From contig JBIIAO010000003.1 of assembly GCA_044239865.1 (NCBI GenBank), forward strand, positions 1 to 64,000: a DNA stretch of 64,000 bases, in the 5' to 3' direction. Every line of letters begins with the position of its first letter. Within the stretch, counting starts at the first letter, position 1. The DNA is from CAIZGX01 sp044239865 (GTDB lineage Bacteria > Bacteroidota > Bacteroidia > Flavobacteriales_D > Sanyastnellaceae). Shown in pieces: positions 42,048 to 50,414 of this stretch. Made by a program: the position numbers and the translations under genes. A model generated the notes under the pieces. That model worked only from the letters and a program-made list of their open reading frames with translations. It was not told the origin of the DNA and made no database searches.

Positions 42048-43334
42048 TTACTTTGTTAAACTAAATCCAAGAGTCTCAATGAGCGATAGATTAAAATTAC
42101 ATTTGTCTACCTGATTAATATTCACAATAGTATCCAACGCCTTCAAAATGCTTTCAGGGCTTGGTGTTTTTGCGTTTTTCACATTTGACATCCAATCGAT
42201 AACATCTCTAGTTTCGTTATCAATTTTGAATGTGAGCAATGACATATTTAATTTTTCGAAAGGAATAAAAAACCAATTTCCATAATACGGAGGTCTTTTC
42301 TTTTCCTCAGGCCCAAGAGGTAGCTCCAATGCTTTCCAAAGATAAATTATCCACCCGTCCATGTCTTTTTCTGCGTTCATTAGGTATACTTGTTCTTTTA
42401 TGGCGGTAGTTTTATTTATACCCCATTCTCCGCAGAATACCGGTCGATTGGTGATATGAGAATTGTCCATGAATTTCGGTAATTCTTTGTTCATTTTTAA
42501 TCCATACCAAGTGTAAAGGTGAAAAGAATAACAACCGTTTTTATCGAGTAAATTGTCATACTTAGAAAGAATGCTAAGGTCCGTGGAGCATTTATTTCCC
42601 TCATATACAATCATATGGTTTGGATCAAGTTTACGAATCTCTTCCGAGATTTCTTTGTATAAATCAATAACTTCTTTCTCTCTTTTTTTTTCTATGGCCG
42701 GCTCATTTATTAGATCGTATCCAAGTATCATTTTTTCATTTTTGAAATGCTCAGCAATTTCACTCCAGATTTCTATAGTTCTTTTTTTTGCGTCAGGAGA
42801 ATCCCACAGCATAATATCACCCTTTACATAGCCCGTGCACCAGAGTTTGTCAGGTGGTTTGGGTGGAACCATCATCGTAGGAAGAATAGATATGTCGTAT
42901 TCTCTGAATGCGGGGAGCAATCTGTTAATGCTGTTGAAAAACCATATCTTAGTCGAGTCATTCTCAAAGAGTGCTGCATCAAATCCAAGTCTGACACAAT
43001 TTATTCCCATTCGCTTCATTAATTTTATGTCCTCTTCAAGAATAAAAGAGTCCATCATTTTCTTAATGTATTCGAGATAAGCTTTTTTACCAATGAGCTT
43101 AGAAATTTTTTCGGCGGTTACCTTTTGAGCAGTCTGAGCGCCGCCGATAACATAATTTTCTTGATATTGCCAACAACTTACGTTGGCTCCTTTGATTTGA
43201 AAATGCTGTCCATTGGGATGAATAATTTCATTTCCTACACGGTGGAAAAATTGCTCTGTATTTTTTGATTGCGCAGTTAAAATACCAAGTGAGACTAGCG
43301 CTAAAACAATAGTTGTTAAGACACGTTTCTGCAT
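42048..43334 (-). CDS. Glycoside hydrolase family 5 (cellulase-fold) enzyme
   Basis: The protein has 428 residues. A signal peptide (about 1-21, ending LTAQ) is followed by the (beta/alpha)8 core: GANVSCWQY, GINCVRLGFDA, acid/base E211 in GYDLINEPA and nucleophile E303 in RPVFCGEWGI. GH5 enzymes cleave beta-1,4-linked glucans, mannans or xyloglucan; the subfamily cannot be set from this. Together with the DFGE-type GH31 downstream, xyloglucan or a similar branched glucan is one possible substrate. Confidence 0.92.
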   Translation of the reverse strand: MQKRVLTTIVLALVSLGILTAQSKNTEQFFHRVGNEIIHPNGQHFQIKGANVSCWQYQENYVIGGAQTAQKVTAEKISKLIGKKAYLEYIKKMMDSFILEEDIKLMKRMGINCVRLGFDAALFENDSTKIWFFNSINRLLPAFREYDISILPTMMVPPKPPDKLWCTGYVKGDIMLWDSPDAKKRTIEIWSEIAEHFKNEKMILGYDLINEPAIEKKREKEVIDLYKEISEEIRKLDPNHMIVYEGNKCSTDLSILSKYDNLLDKNGCYSFHLYTWYGLKMNKELPKFMDNSHITNRPVFCGEWGINKTTAIKEQVYLMNAEKDMDGWIIYLWKALELPLGPEEKKRPPYYGNWFFIPFEKLNMSLLTFKIDNETRDVIDWMSNVKNAKTPSPESILKALDTIVNINQVDKCNFNLSLIETLGFSLTK

Positions 43335-43498
43335 TTCATCTAGAATTAATTAGTTCGGAAGATACTAAAGAGAAGTTGGAAATAATTCGTTTTAAATCAA
43401 TAAATTACATGTTTTTTATAATTTACAGAGGTGATTTTTATAGTATCACAAGTTGTTAGTTGAGCAATCATAATGGAGACATTGATTTGTCTAAGGAA

Positions 43499-43963
43499 TT
43501 ACTTCACGGATCCAATAATCTGCACAGGACAATTCAAACTATTCGCAATGAAGCAATGTTTATGCGCTTTTTCATGCAGCGCGGAAAGCTGATGTACATC
43601 CTCCTGATTTTGAAAAGTGACCAAAGGATTTAGCGTTATCTCAGTGAATTTCCCAATTCCGTTTGAATCGATAACCAATGTGCCTTGGGGTTTGTCTGTG
43701 TATGCCGTTACAATCACTCCAGCATCTGCGCAGCAATGCAAGAACCACAGCATGTGACACGAAGACACGGAATACAACAACATATCTTCCGGATTATACA
43801 TTGTCTTATCGCCACGAAACTCTGGCGCGGATGAACAGGCCAGTGGGGCCTTTCCTTCAGCAGAAAGCGTATGATTTCGTGAATAAGCGGTATAAGCAGA
43901 TGTTCCTGTTCCGAGGTTTCCGGTCCATTCTATGTTTGCGGTGAAGGTGTGTTGGCGGCTCAT
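43499..43963 (-). CDS. OsmC family peroxide-resistance-type protein
   Basis: The protein has 154 residues. It shows EFRGDKTMYNPEDMLL, the first catalytic cysteine in SVSSCHMLWFLH (about 66-77) and the second in AHKHCFIANSLNCPV. The paired cysteines of OsmC/Ohr reduce organic hydroperoxides with lipoyl-type donors. The length and HxCxxANS motif fit OsmC-like proteins (YhfA/OsmC subgroup). It is cytoplasmic. Confidence 0.92.
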   Translation of the reverse strand: MSRQHTFTANIEWTGNLGTGTSAYTAYSRNHTLSAEGKAPLACSSAPEFRGDKTMYNPEDMLLYSVSSCHMLWFLHCCADAGVIVTAYTDKPQGTLVIDSNGIGKFTEITLNPLVTFQNQEDVHQLSALHEKAHKHCFIANSLNCPVQIIGSVK

Positions 43964-44032
43964 GATTTTAATATTGAGTTATCTCGGTAATATTAAGAAG
44001 AATATACTTTCCTGAAGATTAATCCTTCGGAT

Positions 44033-44138
44033 GAATTAAGAATTAGGAACAACGAAGTTCCCATTACGAAGTAGGAATAAAATCTCCGATTTTCCAATTG
44101 CGAAGCAGGAACAACGAAGTTCCAATAACGCAGTTCCC
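44033..44138. repeat. Type 2 palindrome array (left of Fic gene)
   Basis: Hairpins GGAACAACGAAGTTCC (twice) and GGAATAAAATCTCCGATTTTCC alternate with linkers such as CATTACGAAGTA and AATTGCGAAGCA. Adjacent units share CGAAG/TTCC elements. The array runs up to the Fic stop codon. Confidence 0.75.
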
Positions 44139-45020
44139 TCATTCCCCCTCCTCGTAATAATAGGAGTAATCAATTCCTTTCATGAACATTTCACGATCAT
44201 TGATCTTCGAGGTTAATGCATTTTTAAGAAGAGTTTTTAAAACTTCGCTCTTAGTTGGACTAAGTACCATGGCAGCCATGTATTCACGTTTGCCTATTTG
44301 ACTCCAATCGATACACTTATGAATGCGTTTTTTAAGAATTATATCAAGCCAAACACGCGCGCTTCGACCATTACCTTCCATAAACGGATGAGCGATGTTC
44401 ATCTCAATGTACTTTAAAACAATTTCGTCAAAGGTTGACTCAGGCATCAACTCAATTTGCTTCAGATTTTCAATTAAGAATTTCGACATCGCAAATTGAA
44501 ATCCTCCTTTTGAAATATTCTTCTGTCTAATTTGTCCAGCAAATTCATAAAGTCCACCAAACAAATAAGCATGAATTTGCTGCAGGCCTTTTGTGGTTCC
44601 AACTTCGATTGAGTGAATTAAATTTCCTTCAAATAGGGTATAAGCTTTTTTCTTACTTTGTCCATCTAGACTGTCCTCGCTGTATATGAACCAATCAAGG
44701 AATTGAAGGCCGCCATTTTTAGGAAATGTTTTAGCAAGGGCTGAAACTCCTTCGCTATCGAGCATATCAGTTTTATACATTTTGCCATCAGCAGCGGAAA
44801 GTTTCAGTTGGTTAGTAATACTAACCAACTGATTGTTTTCCTTCTTAAGCTTAGTCTTCAGATATTTCCAATAGTTTCGACTCTTCGAATAATCATCTTC
44901 ATTGTTAATAGCCGCAACAACATCCAAAACCGAAAACCACCACTTGGAATTTTCTTCATCCCAAACCGCACGAACTTCGCGGTCATTAAAGAATCGGATG
45001 GAAATTTTGCTCTTGCTCAT
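44139..45020 (-). CDS. Bro-N/Fic fusion protein (putative AMP transferase)
   Basis: The protein has 293 residues. The first about 110 residues (IRFFNDREVRAVWDEENSKW, FSVLDVVAAINNEDDY, NYWKYLKTKLKKE) are a Bro-N/phage-antirepressor-like domain. A Fic domain follows (about 125-293) with the full active-site motif HPFMEGNGR at 211-219 and the flap-region GLYEFAGQIRQKN. Fic enzymes transfer AMP to hydroxyl groups of target proteins. No inhibitory (S/T)xxxE(G/N) helix or separate antitoxin gene is evident nearby. The gene is bracketed by palindromic repeat arrays on both sides. Confidence 0.88.
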   Translation of the reverse strand: MSKSKISIRFFNDREVRAVWDEENSKWWFSVLDVVAAINNEDDYSKSRNYWKYLKTKLKKENNQLVSITNQLKLSAADGKMYKTDMLDSEGVSALAKTFPKNGGLQFLDWFIYSEDSLDGQSKKKAYTLFEGNLIHSIEVGTTKGLQQIHAYLFGGLYEFAGQIRQKNISKGGFQFAMSKFLIENLKQIELMPESTFDEIVLKYIEMNIAHPFMEGNGRSARVWLDIILKKRIHKCIDWSQIGKREYMAAMVLSPTKSEVLKTLLKNALTSKINDREMFMKGIDYSYYYEEGE

Positions 45021-45068
45021 ACTCTATGTAAAAATAACTCTTTCTATCCGACATCTCAAGTCTTCAGG

Positions 45069-45220
45069 TTAATTATAAAATAGGAATTACGTAGTAGGAA
45101 TAAAATCTTCGATTTTCCAATTAAGAAGTAGGAATAACGAAGTTCCCATTACGCAGTAGGAATAACGAAGTTCCAACAACGCAGTTCTCACAACGCAGTT
45201 CCAACAACGTAGTTCCAAGT
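45069..45220. repeat. Type 2 palindrome array (right of Fic gene)
   Basis: Units GGAATAAAATCTTCGATTTTCC, GGAATAACGAAGTTCC (twice) and degraded CGCAGTTCC pieces separated by AACAACG or CATTACGCAGTA linkers. The last part is a run of near-identical CAACGCAGTTC half-units. It ends about 95 bp before the dnaB start. Confidence 0.75.
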
Positions 45221-45284
45221 TATTCACATACTATCAAAAACCCAAGTTGTAAAACTTTTGCCCCCAACATCGAACAGTCTGAGC

Positions 45285-45292
45285 TAATTTTG
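45285..45292 (+). promoter_or_regulatory. -7 promoter element of dnaB
   Basis: TAATTTTG matches TAnnTTTG, 23 bp before ATG 45316. The nearest TTTG upstream (45257-45260) is 24 bp away, a little long for the -33 spacing. Confidence 0.45.
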
Positions 45293-45315
45293 AGGTCCCC
45301 TTGAACCGAATACCT

Positions 45316-46911
45316 ATGGCAACCGATAATAACTACAAACCGAAAAATCCACGCAAAGACAGAGTTTCCGCTATTCGCGACTTCATGCCGGCAAACGAAA
45401 TGGGAAAGCTTCCGCCGCAAGCTGTTGATTTAGAAGAGGCAGTTCTCGGGGCCATGCTGCTCGAAGGGAAATCGCTGAACGCGGTTATCGACATCCTGAA
45501 ACCCGATTCGTTTTACAAAGAAGCAAACGGAGACATCTTCGAGGCCATTCGAGAATTATTCGGCGCCGGACAAGCTGTCGATATTCTAACCGTTACCCAA
45601 GCCCTTCGCAAAGCCGGGAAACTCGACTTCGTGGGCGGACCGCTCTATATTTCGCAACTGACCAACCGCGTAGCGTCAACAGCGAACATTGAAACGCATG
45701 CGCGTATCGTTTCGCAAAAATTCATTCAACGCGAATTAATACGTGTGTCGAACGAAATTATTAAAGCGGCGTACGACGAAACCACCGATACCTTCGACTT
45801 GCTAGACAAAGCAGAAAGTAACATCTTCGAAGTAGCAGAAGGAAACATTCGAAAGTCCTCCGATAAAATGAGCACACTCGTGAAGTCTGCCATGGAAGCG
45901 ATAGAATTGGCTCGTAAAAACAAAGACGGAATTAGCGGGACGCCTACCGGATTCAACGCGGTAGATAAACTTACTGGCGGATGGCAGAAGTCAGACATGA
46001 TCGTTATCGCGGCTCGTCCGGGTATGGGAAAAACGGCGTTCGTGCTATCGATGGCTAGAAACGTAGCTGTCGACTTCAAACGTCCAGTTGCGGTTTTTTC
46101 GCTCGAGATGTCCGGTGTTCAATTGGTGCAACGTTTGATCGCCAGCGAAACGGAAATCAATTCCGAGAAACTTAGAAAAGGACAGCTGAAAGATTACGAA
46201 TTGACGCAGCTTCACCATCAAGTGGTGAACTTGTCTGAAGCTCCCATATTCATAGACGATACTCCTGCACTTTCGGTTTTCGAATTGCGCGCGAAATGTC
46301 GACGACTAAAGTCGAACCACGGTATAGAACTGATCATCATCGACTACTTGCAACTCATGACCGCCGGCGAAGGCAAAGGCGGAAACCGTGAACAAGAAAT
46401 CTCAGCTATCTCGCGTTCCATCAAACAAATTGCAAAAGAACTCGATGTCCCTGTAATTGCACTTTCGCAATTGTCACGTTCCGTAGAAACGCGCGGCGGA
46501 GACAAGCGCCCAATGCTTTCCGATCTTCGTGAATCCGGCGCGATTGAGCAAGATGCCGATATCGTTGGATTTATCTATCGCCCAGAATACTACGGTCTTA
46601 CCGAATTCAACGACAACGAACGCACACCTTCACAAGGTCTTGCAGAATTAATTATCGCTAAACACCGGAACGGTGGACTCGATAACATTCGTCTGCGATT
46701 CATCGCGAATCTCGCGAAGTTCGCAGATGTTGATGGTTACAACTTCAACAACGATTTTAACGGAGGGTCAACGGAAGCAAGGGCAATTCCTGCGAACAAT
46801 GCCTTCTTGGATAGCGGTGCCACAACCATTACAGTCTCTTCGAAGATGAATGATGACTTAGGAGATGATGAGGACTTTACGTTCACTGGCGGAGAAGAAT
46901 CTCCTTTTTAA
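45316..46911 (+). CDS. dnaB: Replicative DNA helicase
   Basis: The protein has 531 residues. The N-terminal domain (about 30-140) begins GKLPPQAVDLEEAVLGAMLL. The RecA-like domain holds Walker A AARPGMGKTAF (about 230-240), Walker B LIIIDYLQLM and the arginine finger region ELDVPVIALSQLSRSVE and KRPMLSDLRESGAIEQDAD. No intein is present. DnaB unwinds DNA at the fork. ATG 45316 is used rather than a TTG five codons earlier. The tail after about residue 490 is acidic and low complexity. Confidence 0.97.
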   Translation: MATDNNYKPKNPRKDRVSAIRDFMPANEMGKLPPQAVDLEEAVLGAMLLEGKSLNAVIDILKPDSFYKEANGDIFEAIRELFGAGQAVDILTVTQALRKAGKLDFVGGPLYISQLTNRVASTANIETHARIVSQKFIQRELIRVSNEIIKAAYDETTDTFDLLDKAESNIFEVAEGNIRKSSDKMSTLVKSAMEAIELARKNKDGISGTPTGFNAVDKLTGGWQKSDMIVIAARPGMGKTAFVLSMARNVAVDFKRPVAVFSLEMSGVQLVQRLIASETEINSEKLRKGQLKDYELTQLHHQVVNLSEAPIFIDDTPALSVFELRAKCRRLKSNHGIELIIIDYLQLMTAGEGKGGNREQEISAISRSIKQIAKELDVPVIALSQLSRSVETRGGDKRPMLSDLRESGAIEQDADIVGFIYRPEYYGLTEFNDNERTPSQGLAELIIAKHRNGGLDNIRLRFIANLAKFADVDGYNFNNDFNGGSTEARAIPANNAFLDSGATTITVSSKMNDDLGDDEDFTFTGGEESPF

Positions 46912-46915
46912 GGAG

Positions 46916-47135
46916 AGAATGTCTTCGACGAATGTTCTTCGAACGATAGTCTTCGACGATGCTTCGCAAGATTAATTAAAGTCCTTCGGACATTCGCCAT
47001 AGGCATTCGTCAAAGACATTCGTTGGCAATGCCAACATTAGTCCTTCGGACATTCGTTGGCAAAGCCAACATTCGCCATGGGCATTCGTCCTTCAGACAT
47101 TCGTTGGCTTTGCCAACATTCGTCTGAAAGACATT
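46916..47135. repeat. Type 1 mini-hairpin array between convergent genes
   Basis: About a dozen or more hairpins. On the dnaB side linkers read CGAATG (stems TCTTCGA, TTCTTCGAA). After AGATTAATTAAAG they flip to CATTCG, with stems TCCTTCGGA, TTGGCAATGCCAA, TTGGCAAAGCCAA, CCATGGG, TTGGCTTTGCCAA and TCTGAAAGA. Stem changes are compensated on both arms. The array ends at the stop codon of the GH2 gene and may act as a bidirectional terminator. Confidence 0.82.
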
Positions 47136-49397
47136 CTAGCGAATAGTAAAACTCCTTTCCAAAAGAACGTCTTTATACTGTGCATTAAGCAAAAGCATTC
47201 GCTCATACTTCCCTTTTAATTCTCGAAGTGAAATGCCTTCACTTGTTGAAATTTTTCCATTAACAGAAATCGAAATTCCGCTGAAGCCAATGCCGCGCGC
47301 ATTTTTCTTTTGAAGTTGTTTGATTTCTCCTGAAATATTTACGTAGTAGGAGTTTGAATATTGATCATCTACCCAAACTACATAAAGCGAATCGTTTTCG
47401 ATTTTGTAGGTCAGCAATTGCGGAGCGTAGCTCTCTTTTAATTTTTGATGGAAGATCTTTTCCTTTCCTAACACATCAATACTGCTCCACGAGAACGACG
47501 GCCATACATCGTTCAACTGCCAATACAAGGTGCCTCCGCAACGCGGATTGCTGCGTTGAACTTCAATGGCGCGACACATACCCTCAGCTTGCATTTCTTG
47601 CGTAAGCTTGGCGTATTCCTGTGTTGGAAGTTTGCTCGCCTCCGGATACCATTGCTCGGTGTATTGCTTCATGAGACCAAAGCCCCTTGCGTTCTTCTGA
47701 TGCAATTTTATTCCGTCAGAATTCAAATCGAAAGGAGCAAGAGGCGACATTAACTTCAACACATCTTCACTCGGAAAACTCTGCATGCCAAACTCACTCA
47801 TGAATCGAGGAACCTTCGTTTCCAACACAGAAAAAGGCTGCTCGTCGTGCCACAATCCCCAATAATGCGAGTCGCCAACGTCTAACGATTCTTTGTTTCC
47901 TCTTCCGAATTGCGGAGATGAAGGCCAATAGGGAAGGTTGGAATAATGTCCGACAATGCCAGGTAAAAGTTGATTGAACAATTGATTGTATTCGACGTCT
48001 ATCGCAGAAACAGAAGATGCTGAAAGACCCGACTTCCATCCCCAATTCGACCAAGCTTCTGCATTCTCGTTGTTTCCGCACCAGAGCGCTAGGCATGGGT
48101 TGTAAGAAATTCTGCGGACATTTTGTTCCGCTTCTTTCTGAACACTTTCCAAGAACTTCGAGTCGCCCGGATACATGCTGCACGCAAACATGAAGTCTTG
48201 CCAAATGAGAATACCCAGCTCGTTGCAAAGTGAATAGAATAAATCGCTCTCGTAAATTCCACCACCCCAAACGCGAAGCATATTGAAGTGTGCTCCTCTG
48301 CATTTTTCAAGCAGCGTTCGATATTCCGATTCGCTGTAAACACCCGGCAACATGCGCAAGGGAATGTAGTTTGCGCCTTTCATGAAGATAGACTTTCCGT
48401 TTACCTTGAAGAAAAAACTCTCTCCGAATTCATCGGGTTTGTTCACCAACTCAATCGTGCGAACTCCCGCTTTCATAACACGCGTATTCGCTTTCCCGCT
48501 TGCGGTTTGAAGGGTGCATTGCACCAAATACATAAACGGAGTTCCCGCTTCATTCGGCCACCACAACTTCGGTTCATTCAATTCAAAAGGAAAAATAAAA
48601 TCGTGTTCGCCTTTGCGCGAAATGAATTCTTCCTTGAATAGTTGTCCGCCGAAATTAAACGCTACCGTTACTTTTTCCTCTTTGTCTGCGCGGTAGTGAA
48701 TGTGCGCACGCATCTGCGCTTTGCCTTCATTCAACGAAAGTGTTTCCACACCAAACGTTTCGAAAAGCATATCGGTGTGTCCAACGACTTCAATGTTTTT
48801 TGTAATTCCGCAAGTCACCAATTTAGGACCCCAGTCCCAACCGAAGTGATACTGAGGCTTTCGGCACACCGCGCGAATGCTGTCTCCTGGAAGAGGCAAG
48901 GTGCGTTCGCTTAATTTTTGTTTGGCGTAGGCTTCAGCCGGAGAGAAAACAATGCGCAGCTTATTTCCTTTCGGAAGAAGTATTCCTTTCACATCGAAAT
49001 CGAATTGAACGAAGGCGTTGTTCGTTTCACCAAGAAAAATATCGTTCAAGAAAATTTTTGCGTACGTATCGATTCCATTTAAACGCAATTCAATTTTATC
49101 TTGAAGAAGAATGTTCGGTTCACAAACGAAATCGTTCAACGTGTATTCCCAACTTTTTTCTCCAACCCATTGCACGTCGGTTTCATTGGTTCCAATAAGC
49201 GGATCTGGAATTTGTTTATTCAAGACCAAATCGCGGTGCACGTTTCCGGGCACTACGCACGACATGAATTCTGTTTTTCCTTCCTCGTTGAAATACCATT
49301 GCATGAAGGGAGAAGTTAAATTCTGCTTCACGCTTAATGACTGCGCTGAGAGAGTGTTCATGAAAAAAGCGAATAAAATAAAAAGTGCTAATCGCAT
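47136..49397 (-). CDS. Glycoside hydrolase family 2 beta-mannosidase
   Basis: The protein has 753 residues. A signal peptide (about 1-19, ending LSAQ) precedes a galactose-binding-like domain, an immunoglobulin-like domain and the catalytic barrel. QYHFGWDWGP at about 182-191 and LRVWGGGIYE are beta-mannosidase marks. The acid/base is E444 in LWCGNNENAEAW and the nucleophile E535 in FMSEFGMQS. It releases terminal beta-mannose from mannan fragments or N-glycans, probably in the periplasm. It lies next to a polysaccharide operon but is not clearly part of it. Confidence 0.94.
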   Translation of the reverse strand: MRLALFILFAFFMNTLSAQSLSVKQNLTSPFMQWYFNEEGKTEFMSCVVPGNVHRDLVLNKQIPDPLIGTNETDVQWVGEKSWEYTLNDFVCEPNILLQDKIELRLNGIDTYAKIFLNDIFLGETNNAFVQFDFDVKGILLPKGNKLRIVFSPAEAYAKQKLSERTLPLPGDSIRAVCRKPQYHFGWDWGPKLVTCGITKNIEVVGHTDMLFETFGVETLSLNEGKAQMRAHIHYRADKEEKVTVAFNFGGQLFKEEFISRKGEHDFIFPFELNEPKLWWPNEAGTPFMYLVQCTLQTASGKANTRVMKAGVRTIELVNKPDEFGESFFFKVNGKSIFMKGANYIPLRMLPGVYSESEYRTLLEKCRGAHFNMLRVWGGGIYESDLFYSLCNELGILIWQDFMFACSMYPGDSKFLESVQKEAEQNVRRISYNPCLALWCGNNENAEAWSNWGWKSGLSASSVSAIDVEYNQLFNQLLPGIVGHYSNLPYWPSSPQFGRGNKESLDVGDSHYWGLWHDEQPFSVLETKVPRFMSEFGMQSFPSEDVLKLMSPLAPFDLNSDGIKLHQKNARGFGLMKQYTEQWYPEASKLPTQEYAKLTQEMQAEGMCRAIEVQRSNPRCGGTLYWQLNDVWPSFSWSSIDVLGKEKIFHQKLKESYAPQLLTYKIENDSLYVVWVDDQYSNSYYVNISGEIKQLQKKNARGIGFSGISISVNGKISTSEGISLRELKGKYERMLLLNAQYKDVLLERSFTIR

Positions 49398-49400
49398 ATT

Positions 49401-50414
49401 CTATCTGTTGTGTTGTGCGTTATGCAGTGAAGGGCGCTTTCCGAAAATTTTCATTTCAATTAATCCGCGGAGATAACCCCAACCGTATCCTAAATGTAAA
49501 ATGAAAAAGCTTAACAAGGTCACACGGGGCTCTTTGCTTTTTGCCCGTCCTGCGAATATGAGCGCAAGAATGAAATAAGCCAGAATGGGAATTCCTAAAT
49601 AAACGTCATACTTCGGAAAAAATATATTGGTAAAGACGAAAAGAATAAGGTGACAAACAAAAGCAAACGGAACGAGTTGTCGCACTGTTGTAATTTGTCC
49701 GTGAAGAATGTTCACATACACCTTCCAGTAACCGTATTGATAATACTGTTTCAGGAGTTTGCTTAGCGTTCCGCGCACGTAGTACTTCGAATGCAAATCG
49801 GTATTTAAATAACACTTCATGCCATTTTTTTCCATGCGGAAGTTGAACTCGTCGTCTTGATTGCGAATGAGCTCTTCTCTGAAGTATCCAATCTTTTCAA
49901 AGACTTCTTTTCGGTACATGCCGAAAGCAACGGTGTCTACAAACCCACTTTTATTCCCTGTTCGAAAATGTGCGTTGCCAACGCCAAATGAAGACGACAT
50001 GGCGCATCCAATGGCTTGCGATTGTGCATCTTGATATTCGTTCACGATAATTCCTCCAACACAGTCGGCTTCCGGATTTTCAATAAACGTCTGCATACAT
50101 TTTTCAATGTAGTCATTCGGAAGAGCAGCGTGCGCGCCAAGAATCATTTTGAAATCTTCTTGGCTCGCTTGTAACCCCATGTTCAATGCTACCGGAGTAA
50201 CACGACGTTCATTCTTGAGCACAACAATTTTATCTGCATGTTGAAGAGAAAGCTGTTCGAGTTTTTCGAGCGTTCCATCTGTGCTTCCTCCATCGGCAAT
50301 GTAAACTTTGATAGTGCCTGAATAGGTTTGATTCAAACATGAAAGCACACATTCTTCAATGTGTACTGCTTCTTGAAAGCAAGGGATGGCGATGCCTACA
50401 GAAGGGTAACTCAT
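49401..50414 (-). CDS. Family 2 glycosyltransferase with C-terminal membrane helices
   Basis: The protein has 337 residues. SVGIAIPCFQEAVHIEECVL, YIADGGSTDGTLE and the acceptor motif NQDDEFNFRM (an ED-like motif) define GT2. A C-terminal membrane part has about two to three helices (VPFAFVCHLILFVFTNIFF; GIPILAYFILALIF). The start ATG 50414 lies in the stop of the next gene (ATGA overlap); longer frames upstream overlap that gene. It is the last gene of the polysaccharide operon. Confidence 0.9.
   Translation of the reverse strand: MSYPSVGIAIPCFQEAVHIEECVLSCLNQTYSGTIKVYIADGGSTDGTLEKLEQLSLQHADKIVVLKNERRVTPVALNMGLQASQEDFKMILGAHAALPNDYIEKCMQTFIENPEADCVGGIIVNEYQDAQSQAIGCAMSSSFGVGNAHFRTGNKSGFVDTVAFGMYRKEVFEKIGYFREELIRNQDDEFNFRMEKNGMKCYLNTDLHSKYYVRGTLSKLLKQYYQYGYWKVYVNILHGQITTVRQLVPFAFVCHLILFVFTNIFFPKYDVYLGIPILAYFILALIFAGRAKSKEPRVTLLSFFILHLGYGWGYLRGLIEMKIFGKRPSLHNAQHNR

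Noticed and set aside
45069..45220. CRISPR array
   Set aside because: Repeat units are palindromic and of unequal length, the linkers are not unique spacers, and no cas genes are near.
45726..46079. Antisense open frame inside dnaB
   Set aside because: It is the reverse of a conserved coding region and shows no recognisable protein features.
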